From Rothia uropygialis (lineage in GTDB: Bacteria > Actinomycetota > Actinomycetes > Actinomycetales > Micrococcaceae): 64,000 nucleotides of DNA. Location of the stretch: the NCBI RefSeq assembly GCF_004137765.1, contig NZ_NOIS01000001.1:558001-622000 (forward strand). The letters run 5' to 3'. Both the position numbers and the translations under genes were made by a program. The notes under the pieces are model-generated. The model was not told the DNA's origin, made no database searches, and saw nothing but the letters and a program-made list of their open reading frames with translations. Shown one piece after another: positions 27,201 to 34,228 of this stretch (its first letter is position 1; each line of letters starts with the position of its first letter).

Positions 27201-27228
27201 TGGCGCGGACGCCTCGAAAGAGAAGTAG
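24217..27228 (+). CDS. UPF0182 family large membrane protein
   Basis: 1003-residue protein of the actinobacterial UPF0182 family (Rv3193c-like). The N-terminus carries a Lys-rich cytosolic patch then about seven membrane spans within the first 340 residues (LLTTFIIVVALVIAFVYIS, IAVFAVGALLMGIAIWL, VLMIAIPVVLGLFGG and others). A large extracytoplasmic domain of about 550 residues follows, rich in short Tyr/Gly/Pro segments. The C-terminal 90 residues are acidic, Ser/Gly-rich and then predicted coiled coil (LKKSLDAANKAMKDSSEAM). The TTG at 24205 is open, but GTG 24217 has GAGG 6 bases ahead. Function unknown. A strong terminator follows. Confidence 0.93.
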   Translation: MTTGPSTPSSPRDKSGATGKKKKRPLLTTFIIVVALVIAFVYISQVYTEVLWYDQLGYIGVFIRENLIKIAVFAVGALLMGIAIWLSLRTAWNKRPVERPQRVSTDEEKSADGESVSDLQSVFNQNMERYQQALEPMRRVLMIAIPVVLGLFGGMTMLAQWDTVALFFMQEPFGEKDPQFGFDMSFFMFTLPFLRLIAGYLITILVLSGVGALVTHYLYGGIVVHEKGITTTKALKVQMGVIAAALLLVLAVNFWLARYSTLLSNKGSWTGALFTDINAVMPTNAILSVAALIVALLFAYSAFAGRWRLPLIGTAMLLVVSLVAGGLYPWVVQRFQVTPTEQSMENQYIQRNIDMTRDAYGLSGMQMQDYDATVETGKGALDGDTPTVSNIRLLDPNVVSNSFAQLQQFRPYYQFGKTLAVDRYKVDGQNEDTVISARELNPDQNQGWYNQHVVYTHGYGVVAAYGNQVQADGKPKFMQEGISAKGVISDDYQPRIYFGQSSPNYSIVGGSEGDPSLELDRPQTPDDEGSGDAKYTYTGNGGPKVGSWFNRLAYAIKYQSSDLLLSDAVRSDSQILYDRDPGDRVKKVAPYLTVDGNPYPAIVDNKVVWMVDAYTTSSNYPYSTPTSLGDATQDSQTEAGGSKALPNEKVNYIRNSVKATVDAYDGSVDLYAWDDQDPVLKAWQKVFPTTVKSYKDMSADLMDHVRYPEDLFKVQRELLNKYHVTDANSFYASDDVWQTPKDPTQEQSQDLPPYYMSLQMPGDQRTRFSLTSSFIPQQSDSNTRNVMYGFVSANGDAGTGKDGVKDPDYGKLNLLELPRQSVVPGPGQAQNLFDSDTNVSTELNLLRQGASRVVNGNLLTLPVGGGILYVQPVYVQSSGDASYPTLRRVLVGFGEKVGFAPTLDEALNKLFDGDSGAQTAKDAGVDTSAADPESGGDSGDGSSSGGESPDLKKSLDAANKAMKDSSEAMKNGDWAAYGQAQDRLNKALDDALKADGADASKEK

Positions 27229-27262
27229 GTCGGTTCCGTGTAATCGTCGAGCACCCGGATCG

Positions 27263-27299
27263 CCGGTCCGCGAGAGTGATTTCTCGCGGGCCGGTTTTT
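27263..27299 (+). terminator. Rho-independent terminator of UPF0182 gene
   Basis: A 13-bp stem (27263-27275 with 27282-27294, one G-U pair) with a 6-base loop is followed directly by TTTTT. It lies 35 bases after the stop. Confidence 0.88.
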
Positions 27300-27393
27300 G
27301 CCGCCATCGGGAGCAGACAGGGCCCCTCATGAGGAGCAGACACGGGCTTGCACCTCGTTTTAGGTGACCTCACCCACAAATAGCCCTTTTCGT

Positions 27394-27422
27394 TTGCGGG
27401 GCCGGGTGAGCGTGCGTATAGT
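27394..27422 (+). promoter_or_regulatory. Promoter of the initiator tRNA gene
   Basis: TTGCGG (27394-27399), 17-base spacer, TATAGT (27417-27422). The -10 is the same hexamer as that proposed for ssrA, and the tRNA starts 12 bases downstream. Confidence 0.7.
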
Positions 27423-27434
27423 AGAACAAGTCGC

Positions 27435-27508
27435 CGCGGGGTGGAGCAGTTCGGTAGCTCGCCGGGCTCATAACCCGGAGGTCGCAAGTTCAAATCTTGC
27501 CCCCGCAA
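27435..27508 (+). tRNA. tRNA-fMet (CAT), initiator
   Basis: The gene folds as a standard cloverleaf: acceptor CGCGGGG with CCCCGCA, D arm GAGC...GCTC, anticodon loop CTCATAA, T loop TTCAAAT. Two features mark it as initiator: the first acceptor position is a C-A mismatch, and the anticodon stem ends in three G-C pairs (GGG/CCC). The 3' CCA is not encoded; CGA follows the discriminator A. It is a single tRNA with its own promoter and terminator. Confidence 0.95.
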
Positions 27509-27513
27509 CGAAT

Positions 27514-27550
27514 AAAGACCACGTCAGCCTTTTGGTTGACGTGGTCTTTT
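27514..27550 (+). terminator. Terminator after tRNA-fMet
   Basis: A perfect 13-bp stem (27514-27526 with 27537-27549) with a 10-base loop and T-rich 3' side (GGTCTTTTGCTTT). The A-rich left arm means it could also stop the converging arsR transcript. Confidence 0.85.
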
Positions 27551-27567
27551 GCTTTAACGCGGTCGGT

Positions 27568-27876
27568 TCAGGATTCGACGTGTCGGCTGTGGTTGAGGGC
27601 GTCGAGAAATACGTGAGCGACGTGCTCGTCGGCCAGGCTGTAGTAGATCGAGCGACCGGAACGCCGGCCGGTAACGAGGTGGGCTTCGCGGAGGCTGCGC
27701 AGATGCTGAGACATCAGCGGTTGCGAGATGTCGAGAAGATCGACGAGCTCGCCCACCGTTTTTTCTCCCTCGCTGAGAAGATGGATGGTCGCCGCCCGAG
27801 CGGGCGACGAGAGAGCTGAAAACAATCCGCAAACAGGCTGGTATGAATCCAGTTCAACCGGGTCGTCGGCGTTCAT
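27568..27876 (-). CDS. ArsR/SmtB-family repressor with zinc-type alpha-5 site
   Basis: 102-residue winged-helix metalloregulator. The HTH is TVGELVDLLDISQPLMSQHLRSLREAHLV given in parts: TVGELVDLLDI (40-50) and SQPLMSQHLRSLREA (51-65), followed by the wing RRSGRSIYYS. The C-terminal helix carries Asp83, His85, His96 and His99, fitting exactly the D-x-H-x10-H-x2-H pattern of zinc sensors such as CzrA and SmtB. A single Cys (C16) makes an arsenic or cadmium alpha-3 site unlikely. AGGAGG lies 6 bases before the ATG. No transporter is adjacent, so the regulated target is elsewhere or it controls only itself. Confidence 0.9.
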   Translation of the reverse strand: MNADDPVELDSYQPVCGLFSALSSPARAATIHLLSEGEKTVGELVDLLDISQPLMSQHLRSLREAHLVTGRRSGRSIYYSLADEHVAHVFLDALNHSRHVES

Positions 27877-27912
27877 ATGCGTCCTCCTGCATGGCCTCGC
27901 GGCCCAATGGTC

Positions 27913-27946
27913 GCGGCGCCAGGCCCGCGATGGGTCCTGACGCCGC
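27913..27946 (-). terminator. Hairpin after pspA
   Basis: An 11-bp stem (27936-27946 with 27913-27923, one G-U pair) lies between pspA and arsR on the minus strand. It has no U-tract, so it may act as a weak terminator or a transcript-stabilising hairpin. Confidence 0.45.
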
Positions 27947-27969
27947 CGGTGATTGTACTGGGTGTTGGT

Positions 27970-28686
27970 CTAGCTGTTCTGCTTCTTGAGGGCCGCCAGC
28001 CGCGCCTCAACTTCCGACTGTTCCGAGAGGTCCTCCAACGATTCGAACTGTGCATCAAGTGAAGACGAGGCGAGTTCTTCCTGTCCCCTTACTCGTGCTT
28101 CTTCGCGTCGAACCTTGTCCTCGAAGCGGCTGACCTCACTCGTGGAGTCCATGAGGTCGAAAGCACGCAGTGAATCGTTGACCTGGCTCTGGGCCTGGAC
28201 GGTTTTCTGCCGCGCATTGAGCTCATCGCGTTTTCGTGACAACTCGTCCAGTTTGGAGCGCATCTTGTTGAGACCGTCCTTGAGCTTTTCCACGGTCTCG
28301 GTTTGCGAAGCGATCTGCGGTTCAGCGTCCTTGGCTTCTTTTTCCGCGCTCATTTGACGCTGGAGGGCTACTTTCGCCAGGTTATCGAATTTGTCGGCAT
28401 TGGCCGTATCACCGTTGGAGCGATGCTGATCCGCCGTTCTGGATGCGGCGAGGGCCTTTCGGCCCCATTCGTCTGCTTCCTTGACGTCCTCGGCGTGGTC
28501 CTCTTCGAGCATGCGCAGGTTGCCGATGGTCTGAGCCACGGCCTGTTCAGCTTCGACGATGTTGTTTTTGTAATCCCGCACCATTTGATCGAGCATCTTT
28601 TGCGGATCCTCCGCGGAGTCGATCAAGGAGTTAATGTTGGCCTTGGCGAGTTGAGCAATGCGTCCGAAAATTGACTGCTTGACCAT
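27970..28686 (-). CDS. pspA: PspA/IM30 family membrane-stress protein
   Basis: 238-residue, almost wholly helical protein of the PspA/Vipp1 (ESCRT-III-like) family, which oligomerises on the inner membrane face under envelope stress. It opens MVKQSIFGRIAQLAKANIN with the amphipathic N-terminal helix, followed by SAEDPQKMLDQMVRDYKNNI and a long coiled coil to about residue 200. The open frame extends to 28965, but ATG 28686 has GAGG 7 bases ahead and gives the family N-terminus. It lies 103 bases downstream of the TPM-related gene on the same strand, an association common in Actinobacteria. Confidence 0.92.
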   Translation of the reverse strand: MVKQSIFGRIAQLAKANINSLIDSAEDPQKMLDQMVRDYKNNIVEAEQAVAQTIGNLRMLEEDHAEDVKEADEWGRKALAASRTADQHRSNGDTANADKFDNLAKVALQRQMSAEKEAKDAEPQIASQTETVEKLKDGLNKMRSKLDELSRKRDELNARQKTVQAQSQVNDSLRAFDLMDSTSEVSRFEDKVRREEARVRGQEELASSSLDAQFESLEDLSEQSEVEARLAALKKQNS

Positions 28687-28789
28687 AGGAGTCCTCTTTC
28701 CTTGGGTGAAGACGGGGTGTCCGTCTTGCGATCGATGGGATGTGGCTGGCTGGGAGCATTTGGTGTGGTGCAAGCGCGGGGCGGGCCGG

Positions 28790-30391
28790 TCACAGGCCCT
28801 GGCCCGTGAAGCCACCGCCGAGACCAGGGCCTCCCATACCCGGCCCTCCGAATCCGCCGGGTGGTCCGCTGCGGCCGTAACCGGTTCCGAAGAGAATTCC
28901 GCCCAATGCGGCAGAGCCGTTGTTTCCGGGGCCGTATCCGCGACGACTGAAATCGTCGACATCACCTACGGCAATCCGCTGGGCGTCTTCGGCCAGGCGA
29001 ATTGCTTGGTTGGCATGATTCAAAGCGCCGCTCGGATCCGACAGACGCAGATTCTCAGCTTCTTCGAGATTCCTCTCCGCCTCACCCAGGCGGGTTCTTG
29101 CTTGGGCTTGTACCCCGCCTCGCCGCGCGCGTACGTAGTCCGATGCCGAGGTGAGCCGGGCTTGGGCGGAGAGCATCGTATGGGCAAGCGTTTCTCGGGC
29201 CGCTCGATCCCGTTCGTTCTGGTTGCGTACGCTCTCGAGCCCTCGATCCAATTCTTGTCTGGACTCGGATAGACGACGGGACAGCGTCAGTGGATCTATG
29301 GGTCCTCGAGCGCGTTCCGTCTCGATTTCCGCGACGACTGTTTCGACGCTGGCGGTGCTGCCCGCCAAGTCGGCAAATGTGCCCCGTTCCATGAGCGACC
29401 GAGCTTCTGCGAGATCCGTTTTGGCCTGAGCCGTAGCTTCAGCCAGCGCTCCATCGGCGCGACGCAGCTCGTCACGCGAGTGCCCGATGGCTTCCAGGAG
29501 GGCCCGGGCTTGGCTCATGGCTTCTTCTCCTGCACGCAACCGGACGACGGCTTCGGAGGAATTGCTGTCATTCAGACTGGACTGCGCTCCGGAGACCGCG
29601 TGGTCGGCGAAATCCAACCGATCCGTTGCTTGACGGAGGTTGTCTGCGACCGAATCGGTTGCGTCGGGAGAGTAAGCGGCCAGTAACAAACGATGTTCCT
29701 TTTCCCAGGTGGGCACATCATCGCGCACGGCCGAGATACTTCGCGTGAGCGAGTCGATAGCATCAGGCGCGTTGCGTTCGAGCTGTCTCAGTTCGGTGAA
29801 ATTCTTTTCCTGCTTCTTCAAGGATTCTTGGGCCGAGCGGCAGCCTTGAATAATCTCCATGAGCCAGCTGCGCTGGTCTTCTTCTGAGTCCGGGATCTCG
29901 TCATCGAGTTGCTTCTGCAATTGGAAGCTCCGACGCATGTGGACTTTGGCCTGATCTATGGCCGTCTGAAAGGGTCGTATCTGCTCATCGCCGAACTGCG
30001 CTTGAGCGAAGGCCAATTCCTGCTCGCTTTGCGCGATGACATCGTCGGTACTGACGAGGAGACTGCCGGCTTCAGCGCGCAGATCTGCGATGGCGGCAGG
30101 CGGGGGAGGCCCGTCATCGGCGTACCTGGCCTGAGCATCGGCATATCGCGATCTCTGATTGCGGGAATTCTTCTTCGAGGTGATGTACCACCAGGTGAAG
30201 ACAACAACGACGAGGACAAGGCCGAAGCCGGCACCGGCGCTAAATGCGCTACCAACCCCCGCGGCGAGCGGAGCACCTGCACGACCCAGCGGGGCTGCAG
30301 CCGATGCTGCGACGGGAAACACCACAAATCCTTGTGCCACTGCCGAGGCACCCAGTGCGACACCGAGTGCGCGACGTACTGACGAATTCAT
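28790..30391 (-). CDS. Membrane-anchored coiled-coil protein, TPM-family relative lacking the TPM domain
   Basis: 533-residue protein. A signal peptide (about residues 1-32, ending ASAAA) is followed by a short Ala/Gly linker and one membrane span (AGFGLVLVVVVFTWWYI, about 48-64). A cytosolic coiled-coil region runs to about 480 and a Gly-rich tail closes the protein (GGFGGPGMGGPGLGGG). Relatives in Micrococcaceae as I know them have an extracytoplasmic TPM domain of about 130 residues between signal peptide and membrane span; here only about 15 residues remain. Start ATG 30391 has GAGG 8 bases ahead; an upstream in-frame start at 30433 lacks one. Likely co-transcribed with pspA. Confidence 0.8.
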   Translation of the reverse strand: MNSSVRRALGVALGASAVAQGFVVFPVAASAAAPLGRAGAPLAAGVGSAFSAGAGFGLVLVVVVFTWWYITSKKNSRNQRSRYADAQARYADDGPPPPAAIADLRAEAGSLLVSTDDVIAQSEQELAFAQAQFGDEQIRPFQTAIDQAKVHMRRSFQLQKQLDDEIPDSEEDQRSWLMEIIQGCRSAQESLKKQEKNFTELRQLERNAPDAIDSLTRSISAVRDDVPTWEKEHRLLLAAYSPDATDSVADNLRQATDRLDFADHAVSGAQSSLNDSNSSEAVVRLRAGEEAMSQARALLEAIGHSRDELRRADGALAEATAQAKTDLAEARSLMERGTFADLAGSTASVETVVAEIETERARGPIDPLTLSRRLSESRQELDRGLESVRNQNERDRAARETLAHTMLSAQARLTSASDYVRARRGGVQAQARTRLGEAERNLEEAENLRLSDPSGALNHANQAIRLAEDAQRIAVGDVDDFSRRGYGPGNNGSAALGGILFGTGYGRSGPPGGFGGPGMGGPGLGGGFTGQGL

Positions 30392-30434
30392 GGGTAACCT
30401 CGCAGGCGTGGTCGGAGCGGAACTCTTGCGCACC

Positions 30435-30440
30435 AGTCTA
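30435..30440 (-). promoter_or_regulatory. -10 element for the coiled-coil/pspA transcript
   Basis: TAGACT on the minus strand (30440 to 30435), 43 bases upstream of the start codon. No -35 matching TTGACA is seen at normal spacing. Confidence 0.45.
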
Positions 30441-30614
30441 AGTGGTTTTTCTGCTGGCTCCTCGGGAAATCCACAGGATCTTCGCGCAGAGCATGTTTGG
30501 ACACGTCAGCCCCGGGACCTCCTAGGAAATGTCCAGACTTCCCACAAGCCGCCCACAGTCGAGTACGTCATAGTCGACTCAAATCCTTCTGGTCCGACCC
30601 GGTCAACACCAGCG

Positions 30615-30620
30615 TAAACT
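30615..30620 (+). promoter_or_regulatory. -10 element for htrA-like gene
   Basis: TAAACT lies 36 bases before the ATG, which has its own GAAAGG ribosome site 6 bases ahead. No clear -35 is seen. It is divergent from the TAGACT at 30435-30440. Confidence 0.45.
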
Positions 30621-30656
30621 GACCTCGGCCTCGATCTGTGAGATGAAAGGCAAAAC

Positions 30657-32261
30657 ATGTCCAAAAACCCCGATGAGTATGATCAAAATCCCAACAACGG
30701 GTCCGAAGGCTCCGGCCGTGAGCCCCGGGACCCGGGAGTAGGACACGGAGAGTCCGGGGACGCTGACGGGGTCGACCACAGCGTTCCCACGCAGCCATTC
30801 CCTCAGTACGGGCAATCGGGTTCCGGAGCCTATGGTCAACAGGACGAGTCCGCACCAGACTCACATCAGAGCTCTGACGGCACGGGGGAAGCCCCCCAAG
30901 GGTTCTCTCCCCAGGATTCCTACGGATATCAGTACGGCGCCGCCCCCAACGGTCAGTACTACAACGAGAACCCCTACACGCAGCAGGGTTATTACGGGGA
31001 AAGTGCTCGCGGCGTTCACCAAAACCATCGATTCGGCACGGGGACACTCGTCGGTGGAATGCTTCTGGCAGCCCTGCTCGGCGGGGGAGTCGCAGCGGGA
31101 GCCGGGGCGCTCATCGACAATCATTCGACGTCAGCCACGGGGTCCACGACGCCCAAAACGACGATCGTCAATAACCAGGATTCCGTCAACGCCGTGTCCG
31201 CGGCCGCCCAGAAGGCTTCCCCATCGGTCGCGACCATCTCGGTATCGGGCAGTTCACAGAGCGGATCGGGTTCCGGCGTCGTTCTGGACGACGAGGGGCA
31301 CATCCTGACGAATACGCACGTCGTCACGCTGGATGGTACGACGAGTAACGCCTCGATCCAGGTCAAGCTCTCGGACGGAACCGTCAAGCAAGCGAACGTC
31401 GTCGGTACCGATCCCACCTCGGATTTGGCCGTCATCAAGGTCGACCCCCAGGGTCTCAACCTCACCCCGGCCTCTACTGCGGATTCGAGCAAACTCAATG
31501 TCGGTGACATCGCGGTGGCTATTGGCGCACCGCTCGGCCTGGACGGGACAGTCACGGACGGCATCGTGTCGAATCTGTCGCGAACTATCTCGGTAGCTTC
31601 CTCGGCGGCGCCCGATGAGAGCGACTCCGGTCAGGATGACTCCCAACAGGGGTCCTCGCCTTTCCAGTTCCAATTCCCGGACAAGGACGGCGGAACCAAG
31701 AACAGCACGTCCAACAAGACGATCGCACTGAACGTCATGCAAACCGATGCCGCGATCAATCCCGGCAATTCCGGGGGTGCACTGGTCAATTCCAAGGGAG
31801 AAGTGATCGGCGTCAACGTGGCCATTGCGTCCGCGGGGCAGTCGAGCGGCGGCTCCGGCTCGGATTCCTCCGGAAACATTGGTGTCGGCTTCTCCATACC
31901 GATCAACTACGCCAAGCGTGTCGGTCAAGAGATCATCGACAACGGCAAGGCTTCACACGGCTACCTCGGGGCCAGCGTTTCCTCGAATCCCGCGTCGGGT
32001 GGGACAAGCTCGGATAGCTCGTTCACCAACGGTGCTGTGGTCAAGAACGTCGTCCCAGGCTCGCCCGCCGACAAGGCCGGGCTGAAGAAGGGCGACGTGG
32101 TGACCAAACTCAACGACCACGCGATCTCGGATGCGGAGTCCCTGACGGCAGCAGTTCGGGAAGCCCGAGCCAACGAGAAGGTCGGCATTAGCTACACGCG
32201 GGGTGGCAACACCCAGGACGGTGAGGTCACCTTGGGAGACGCCGACGATTCAGGGCAGTAG
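30657..32261 (+). CDS. HtrA/DegP-like trypsin-type serine protease with PDZ domain
   Basis: 534-residue membrane-anchored quality-control protease. The first 120 residues are a cytosolic tail rich in Gln, Tyr, Gly and Ser; a single membrane span follows (GTLVGGMLLAALLGGGVAAGAG, about 126-148, given here as a region). The catalytic triad is His in TNTHVV (about 222), Asp in TSDLAV (about 257) and Ser in GNSGGA (about 372). A Ser/Asp-rich insert (about 318-350) sits between Asp and Ser. A PDZ domain covers about 430-525 (VPGSPADKAGLKKGDVV). It is divergent from the coiled-coil/pspA operon and ends in a perfect hairpin. Confidence 0.92.
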   Translation: MSKNPDEYDQNPNNGSEGSGREPRDPGVGHGESGDADGVDHSVPTQPFPQYGQSGSGAYGQQDESAPDSHQSSDGTGEAPQGFSPQDSYGYQYGAAPNGQYYNENPYTQQGYYGESARGVHQNHRFGTGTLVGGMLLAALLGGGVAAGAGALIDNHSTSATGSTTPKTTIVNNQDSVNAVSAAAQKASPSVATISVSGSSQSGSGSGVVLDDEGHILTNTHVVTLDGTTSNASIQVKLSDGTVKQANVVGTDPTSDLAVIKVDPQGLNLTPASTADSSKLNVGDIAVAIGAPLGLDGTVTDGIVSNLSRTISVASSAAPDESDSGQDDSQQGSSPFQFQFPDKDGGTKNSTSNKTIALNVMQTDAAINPGNSGGALVNSKGEVIGVNVAIASAGQSSGGSGSDSSGNIGVGFSIPINYAKRVGQEIIDNGKASHGYLGASVSSNPASGGTSSDSSFTNGAVVKNVVPGSPADKAGLKKGDVVTKLNDHAISDAESLTAAVREARANEKVGISYTRGGNTQDGEVTLGDADDSGQ

Positions 32262-32271
32262 ACCCAATGTC

Positions 32272-32310
32272 CCGGCTTCCCGAAGTGAGGAGCGCGTTTC
32301 GGGAAGCCGG
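32272..32310 (+). terminator. Bidirectional hairpin between htrA-like gene and trmL
   Basis: A perfect 13-bp stem (32272-32284 with 32298-32310) with a 13-base loop lies between two converging stop codons. No U-tract follows on either strand. Confidence 0.65.
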
Positions 32311-32775
32311 CTACAGAACTCCGCCGAAATCGTGTTGGCGCCACGCCTCGTAGACCGCGATCGACGCGGAATTCGCGAGATTGAGGGAACGCCGCCCCGG
32401 GATCATTGGGATACGAACCAATTCGTCGATTCGAGGATTGTCTTGCACCTCGTCCGGCAGCCCCACGGACTCCGGGCCGAACATCAACGTGTCGCCTTCC
32501 CGGTACTGCACGTCGGCGAAATTCTTGGTGCCTCGAGTACTGAACGCGATCATTCGTGACCCTTCCAGCGCCGACCATGCCGCCTCAAGGTTCGGATGAA
32601 TCGTCATGACGGCCAAGTCGTGGTAATCGAGTCCTGCCCGCCGCAGATGCGCGTCCGCAAAATTGAATCCAAGTGGCTCGACGAGGTGAAGATGCGCGCC
32701 GGTTACTGCGGCCAGTCGGATGGCGTTACCGGTATTGCCGGGAATTTCGGGGGTATAGAACAAGATGTTGAACAC
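32311..32775 (-). CDS. trmL: tRNA (cytidine/uridine-34 2'-O)-methyltransferase TrmL
   Basis: SPOUT-class methyltransferase for the wobble nucleotide of leucine tRNAs. The 154-residue product has the family start FNILFYTPEIPGNTGNAIRLAA and the SAM-knot motifs MFGPESVGLP and IPMIPGRRSLNLANSASIAVYEA (motif III, Asn-Leu-Ala-Asn-Ser). E. coli TrmL has about 157 residues, which fits GTG 32775; an upstream ATG (32814) would add residues not seen in the family. TAGACT ends 8 bases before this GTG, so the message may be leaderless. It converges on htrA and is divergent from the cysteine desulfurase gene. Confidence 0.92.
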   Translation of the reverse strand: MFNILFYTPEIPGNTGNAIRLAAVTGAHLHLVEPLGFNFADAHLRRAGLDYHDLAVMTIHPNLEAAWSALEGSRMIAFSTRGTKNFADVQYREGDTLMFGPESVGLPDEVQDNPRIDELVRIPMIPGRRSLNLANSASIAVYEAWRQHDFGGVL

Positions 32776-32783
32776 GTCGAGCA

Positions 32784-32789
32784 AGTCTA
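32784..32789 (-). promoter_or_regulatory. -10 element, probably leaderless trmL
   Basis: TAGACT (32789 to 32784) is followed by 8 bases and the GTG start. No ribosome site intervenes, so transcription would begin at or next to the start codon. Confidence 0.5.
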
Positions 32790-32836
32790 GCCGCGGCGTC
32801 GTCCTCCGTCTCATCGGGCAGCATCGACACGAGCAC

Positions 32837-32842
32837 TAGAAT
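32837..32842 (+). promoter_or_regulatory. -10 element for cysteine desulfurase gene
   Basis: TAGAAT, with a leader of about 58 bases to the GTG start. It lies back to back with the trmL TAGACT. No -35 consensus is evident. Confidence 0.4.
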
Positions 32843-32906
32843 GGGTGCGTCGGTCGGGGTCGACCCCGTTCCAACAATCGAATCCGTGACTGAAGGAGCA
32901 TCCGCA

Positions 32907-34115
32907 GTGCAGGGCGTTTATCTCGACAACGCGGCTACCGCGCCCGTCAATGAAGCGGCATTGCAAGGCATGATCGACCAGATGCGTACCGGAGGGAACG
33001 CTTCCTCGCTGCACGCGGCCGGACGCCGGGCTCGCATGGCCGTGGAGTCCGGACGCGAACAGATCGCCCGTGCCGTCGGCGCGGACCCGGCAGAGGTCAT
33101 CTTCACCTCCGGCGGTACGGAAGCCGACAACCTCGCTGTCAAAGGCATGTTCTGGAGGAGGCAGGAAAATCACCCTGCGCGGGACCGCATCATCCTCAGC
33201 CCCGTCGAGCATCACGCGGTCAAGGATGCCGCGCTTTGGCTCGAGAAACATCAGGGCGCTCGCCTGGAGTGGCTCAGCGTCGACGTCGAAGGACGCGTGG
33301 ACCCCCACGAATTGAAGGACCTCTTGGCGGGTAGATCCGACGACGTCGCCCTCGTGACCGTCATGATGGCCAATAACGAAGTCGGTACAGTGCAACCCGT
33401 ATCCGCTCTGGCTGCCGTCTGCGCGGAAGCCGATGTACCTTTTCACACGGATGCAGTTCAGGCCTTCGGCGCGATCCCCCTGAATTTTCACGGCACGGGA
33501 TGCACGACGATGGCGATTTCGGGCCATAAAATCGGGGCTCCGATGGGAATCGGCGCCCTGGTCGCCAAACGTCAGGCGCCCTTGACCGCGCTGATCCACG
33601 GAGGAGGCCAAGAACGCGACGTCCGTTCGGGGACGATCGACTCACCCGCCATTGTGGGCTTCGGCATCGCAGCGGAGCAGGCATGTGCCCGCATGGGCGA
33701 AGAATCTGAACGAATCAAAAGCCTGCGCGATCGTTTGATCGCAGGCATCCAGGACAGGGTTCCGGAGGCCGTGCTGCGCGGACCCCGTGATCTGTCCGTT
33801 GAGAGTCGTCTCCCCGGCAACGCACACTTCACCTTCCCTGGTTGCGAGGGGGATTCGCTCCTTTTTCTTCTCGACATGTCCGGTGTTCTGTCCTCGACGG
33901 GTTCCGCCTGCAATGCGGGGGTTCCCCGGCCTTCTGAAGTGCTTCTGGCCATGGGAGTCGAAGAATCCGATGCCCGAGGCGCCCAACGATTCACCTTGGG
34001 AGTCTCGACGACGGAAGCCGACGTCGACGCCCTCTTGGAGGCCTTGCCGGCCGCCTACGCTCAGGCGGTCAAGGCGGGAATGGCCGACCATGCTCCCAGC
34101 GGCCCCTGGGGCTGA
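32907..34115 (+). CDS. Cysteine desulfurase (IscS/NifS-like)
   Basis: PLP enzyme that takes sulfur from cysteine as a persulfide. The 402-residue product begins MQGVYLDNAATAPVNEAAL. It has TSGGTEADNLAVKG, the PLP-binding ISGHKIGAPMGIGAL (Lys about 207) and the persulfide Cys in STGSACNAGVPRPSE (about 335). The reading frame is open to 32841, but GTG 32907 with AAGGAG (32893-32898) 8 bases ahead is the clear start. It directly precedes mnmA, for which it is the likely sulfur donor in s2U34 tRNA synthesis. No Fe-S scaffold gene lies nearby. Confidence 0.93.
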   Translation: MQGVYLDNAATAPVNEAALQGMIDQMRTGGNASSLHAAGRRARMAVESGREQIARAVGADPAEVIFTSGGTEADNLAVKGMFWRRQENHPARDRIILSPVEHHAVKDAALWLEKHQGARLEWLSVDVEGRVDPHELKDLLAGRSDDVALVTVMMANNEVGTVQPVSALAAVCAEADVPFHTDAVQAFGAIPLNFHGTGCTTMAISGHKIGAPMGIGALVAKRQAPLTALIHGGGQERDVRSGTIDSPAIVGFGIAAEQACARMGEESERIKSLRDRLIAGIQDRVPEAVLRGPRDLSVESRLPGNAHFTFPGCEGDSLLFLLDMSGVLSSTGSACNAGVPRPSEVLLAMGVEESDARGAQRFTLGVSTTEADVDALLEALPAAYAQAVKAGMADHAPSGPWG

Positions 34116-34228
34116 CCCCATATCCTCAGCCCTCCGGATGCGGGCACGGTGACGAGGGGAATAGCGCCGCGCCCGCGGACGTTGTACCGTGGCGAGGCCG
34201 ACCAAAGAACCGTTGAGGAAGAGGGCAC

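Noticed and set aside
27871-27885. ATATGAAC half-site at the arsR start as a zinc-repressor operator
   Set aside because: Only one half-site is present and it coincides with the start codon; no inverted partner is visible.
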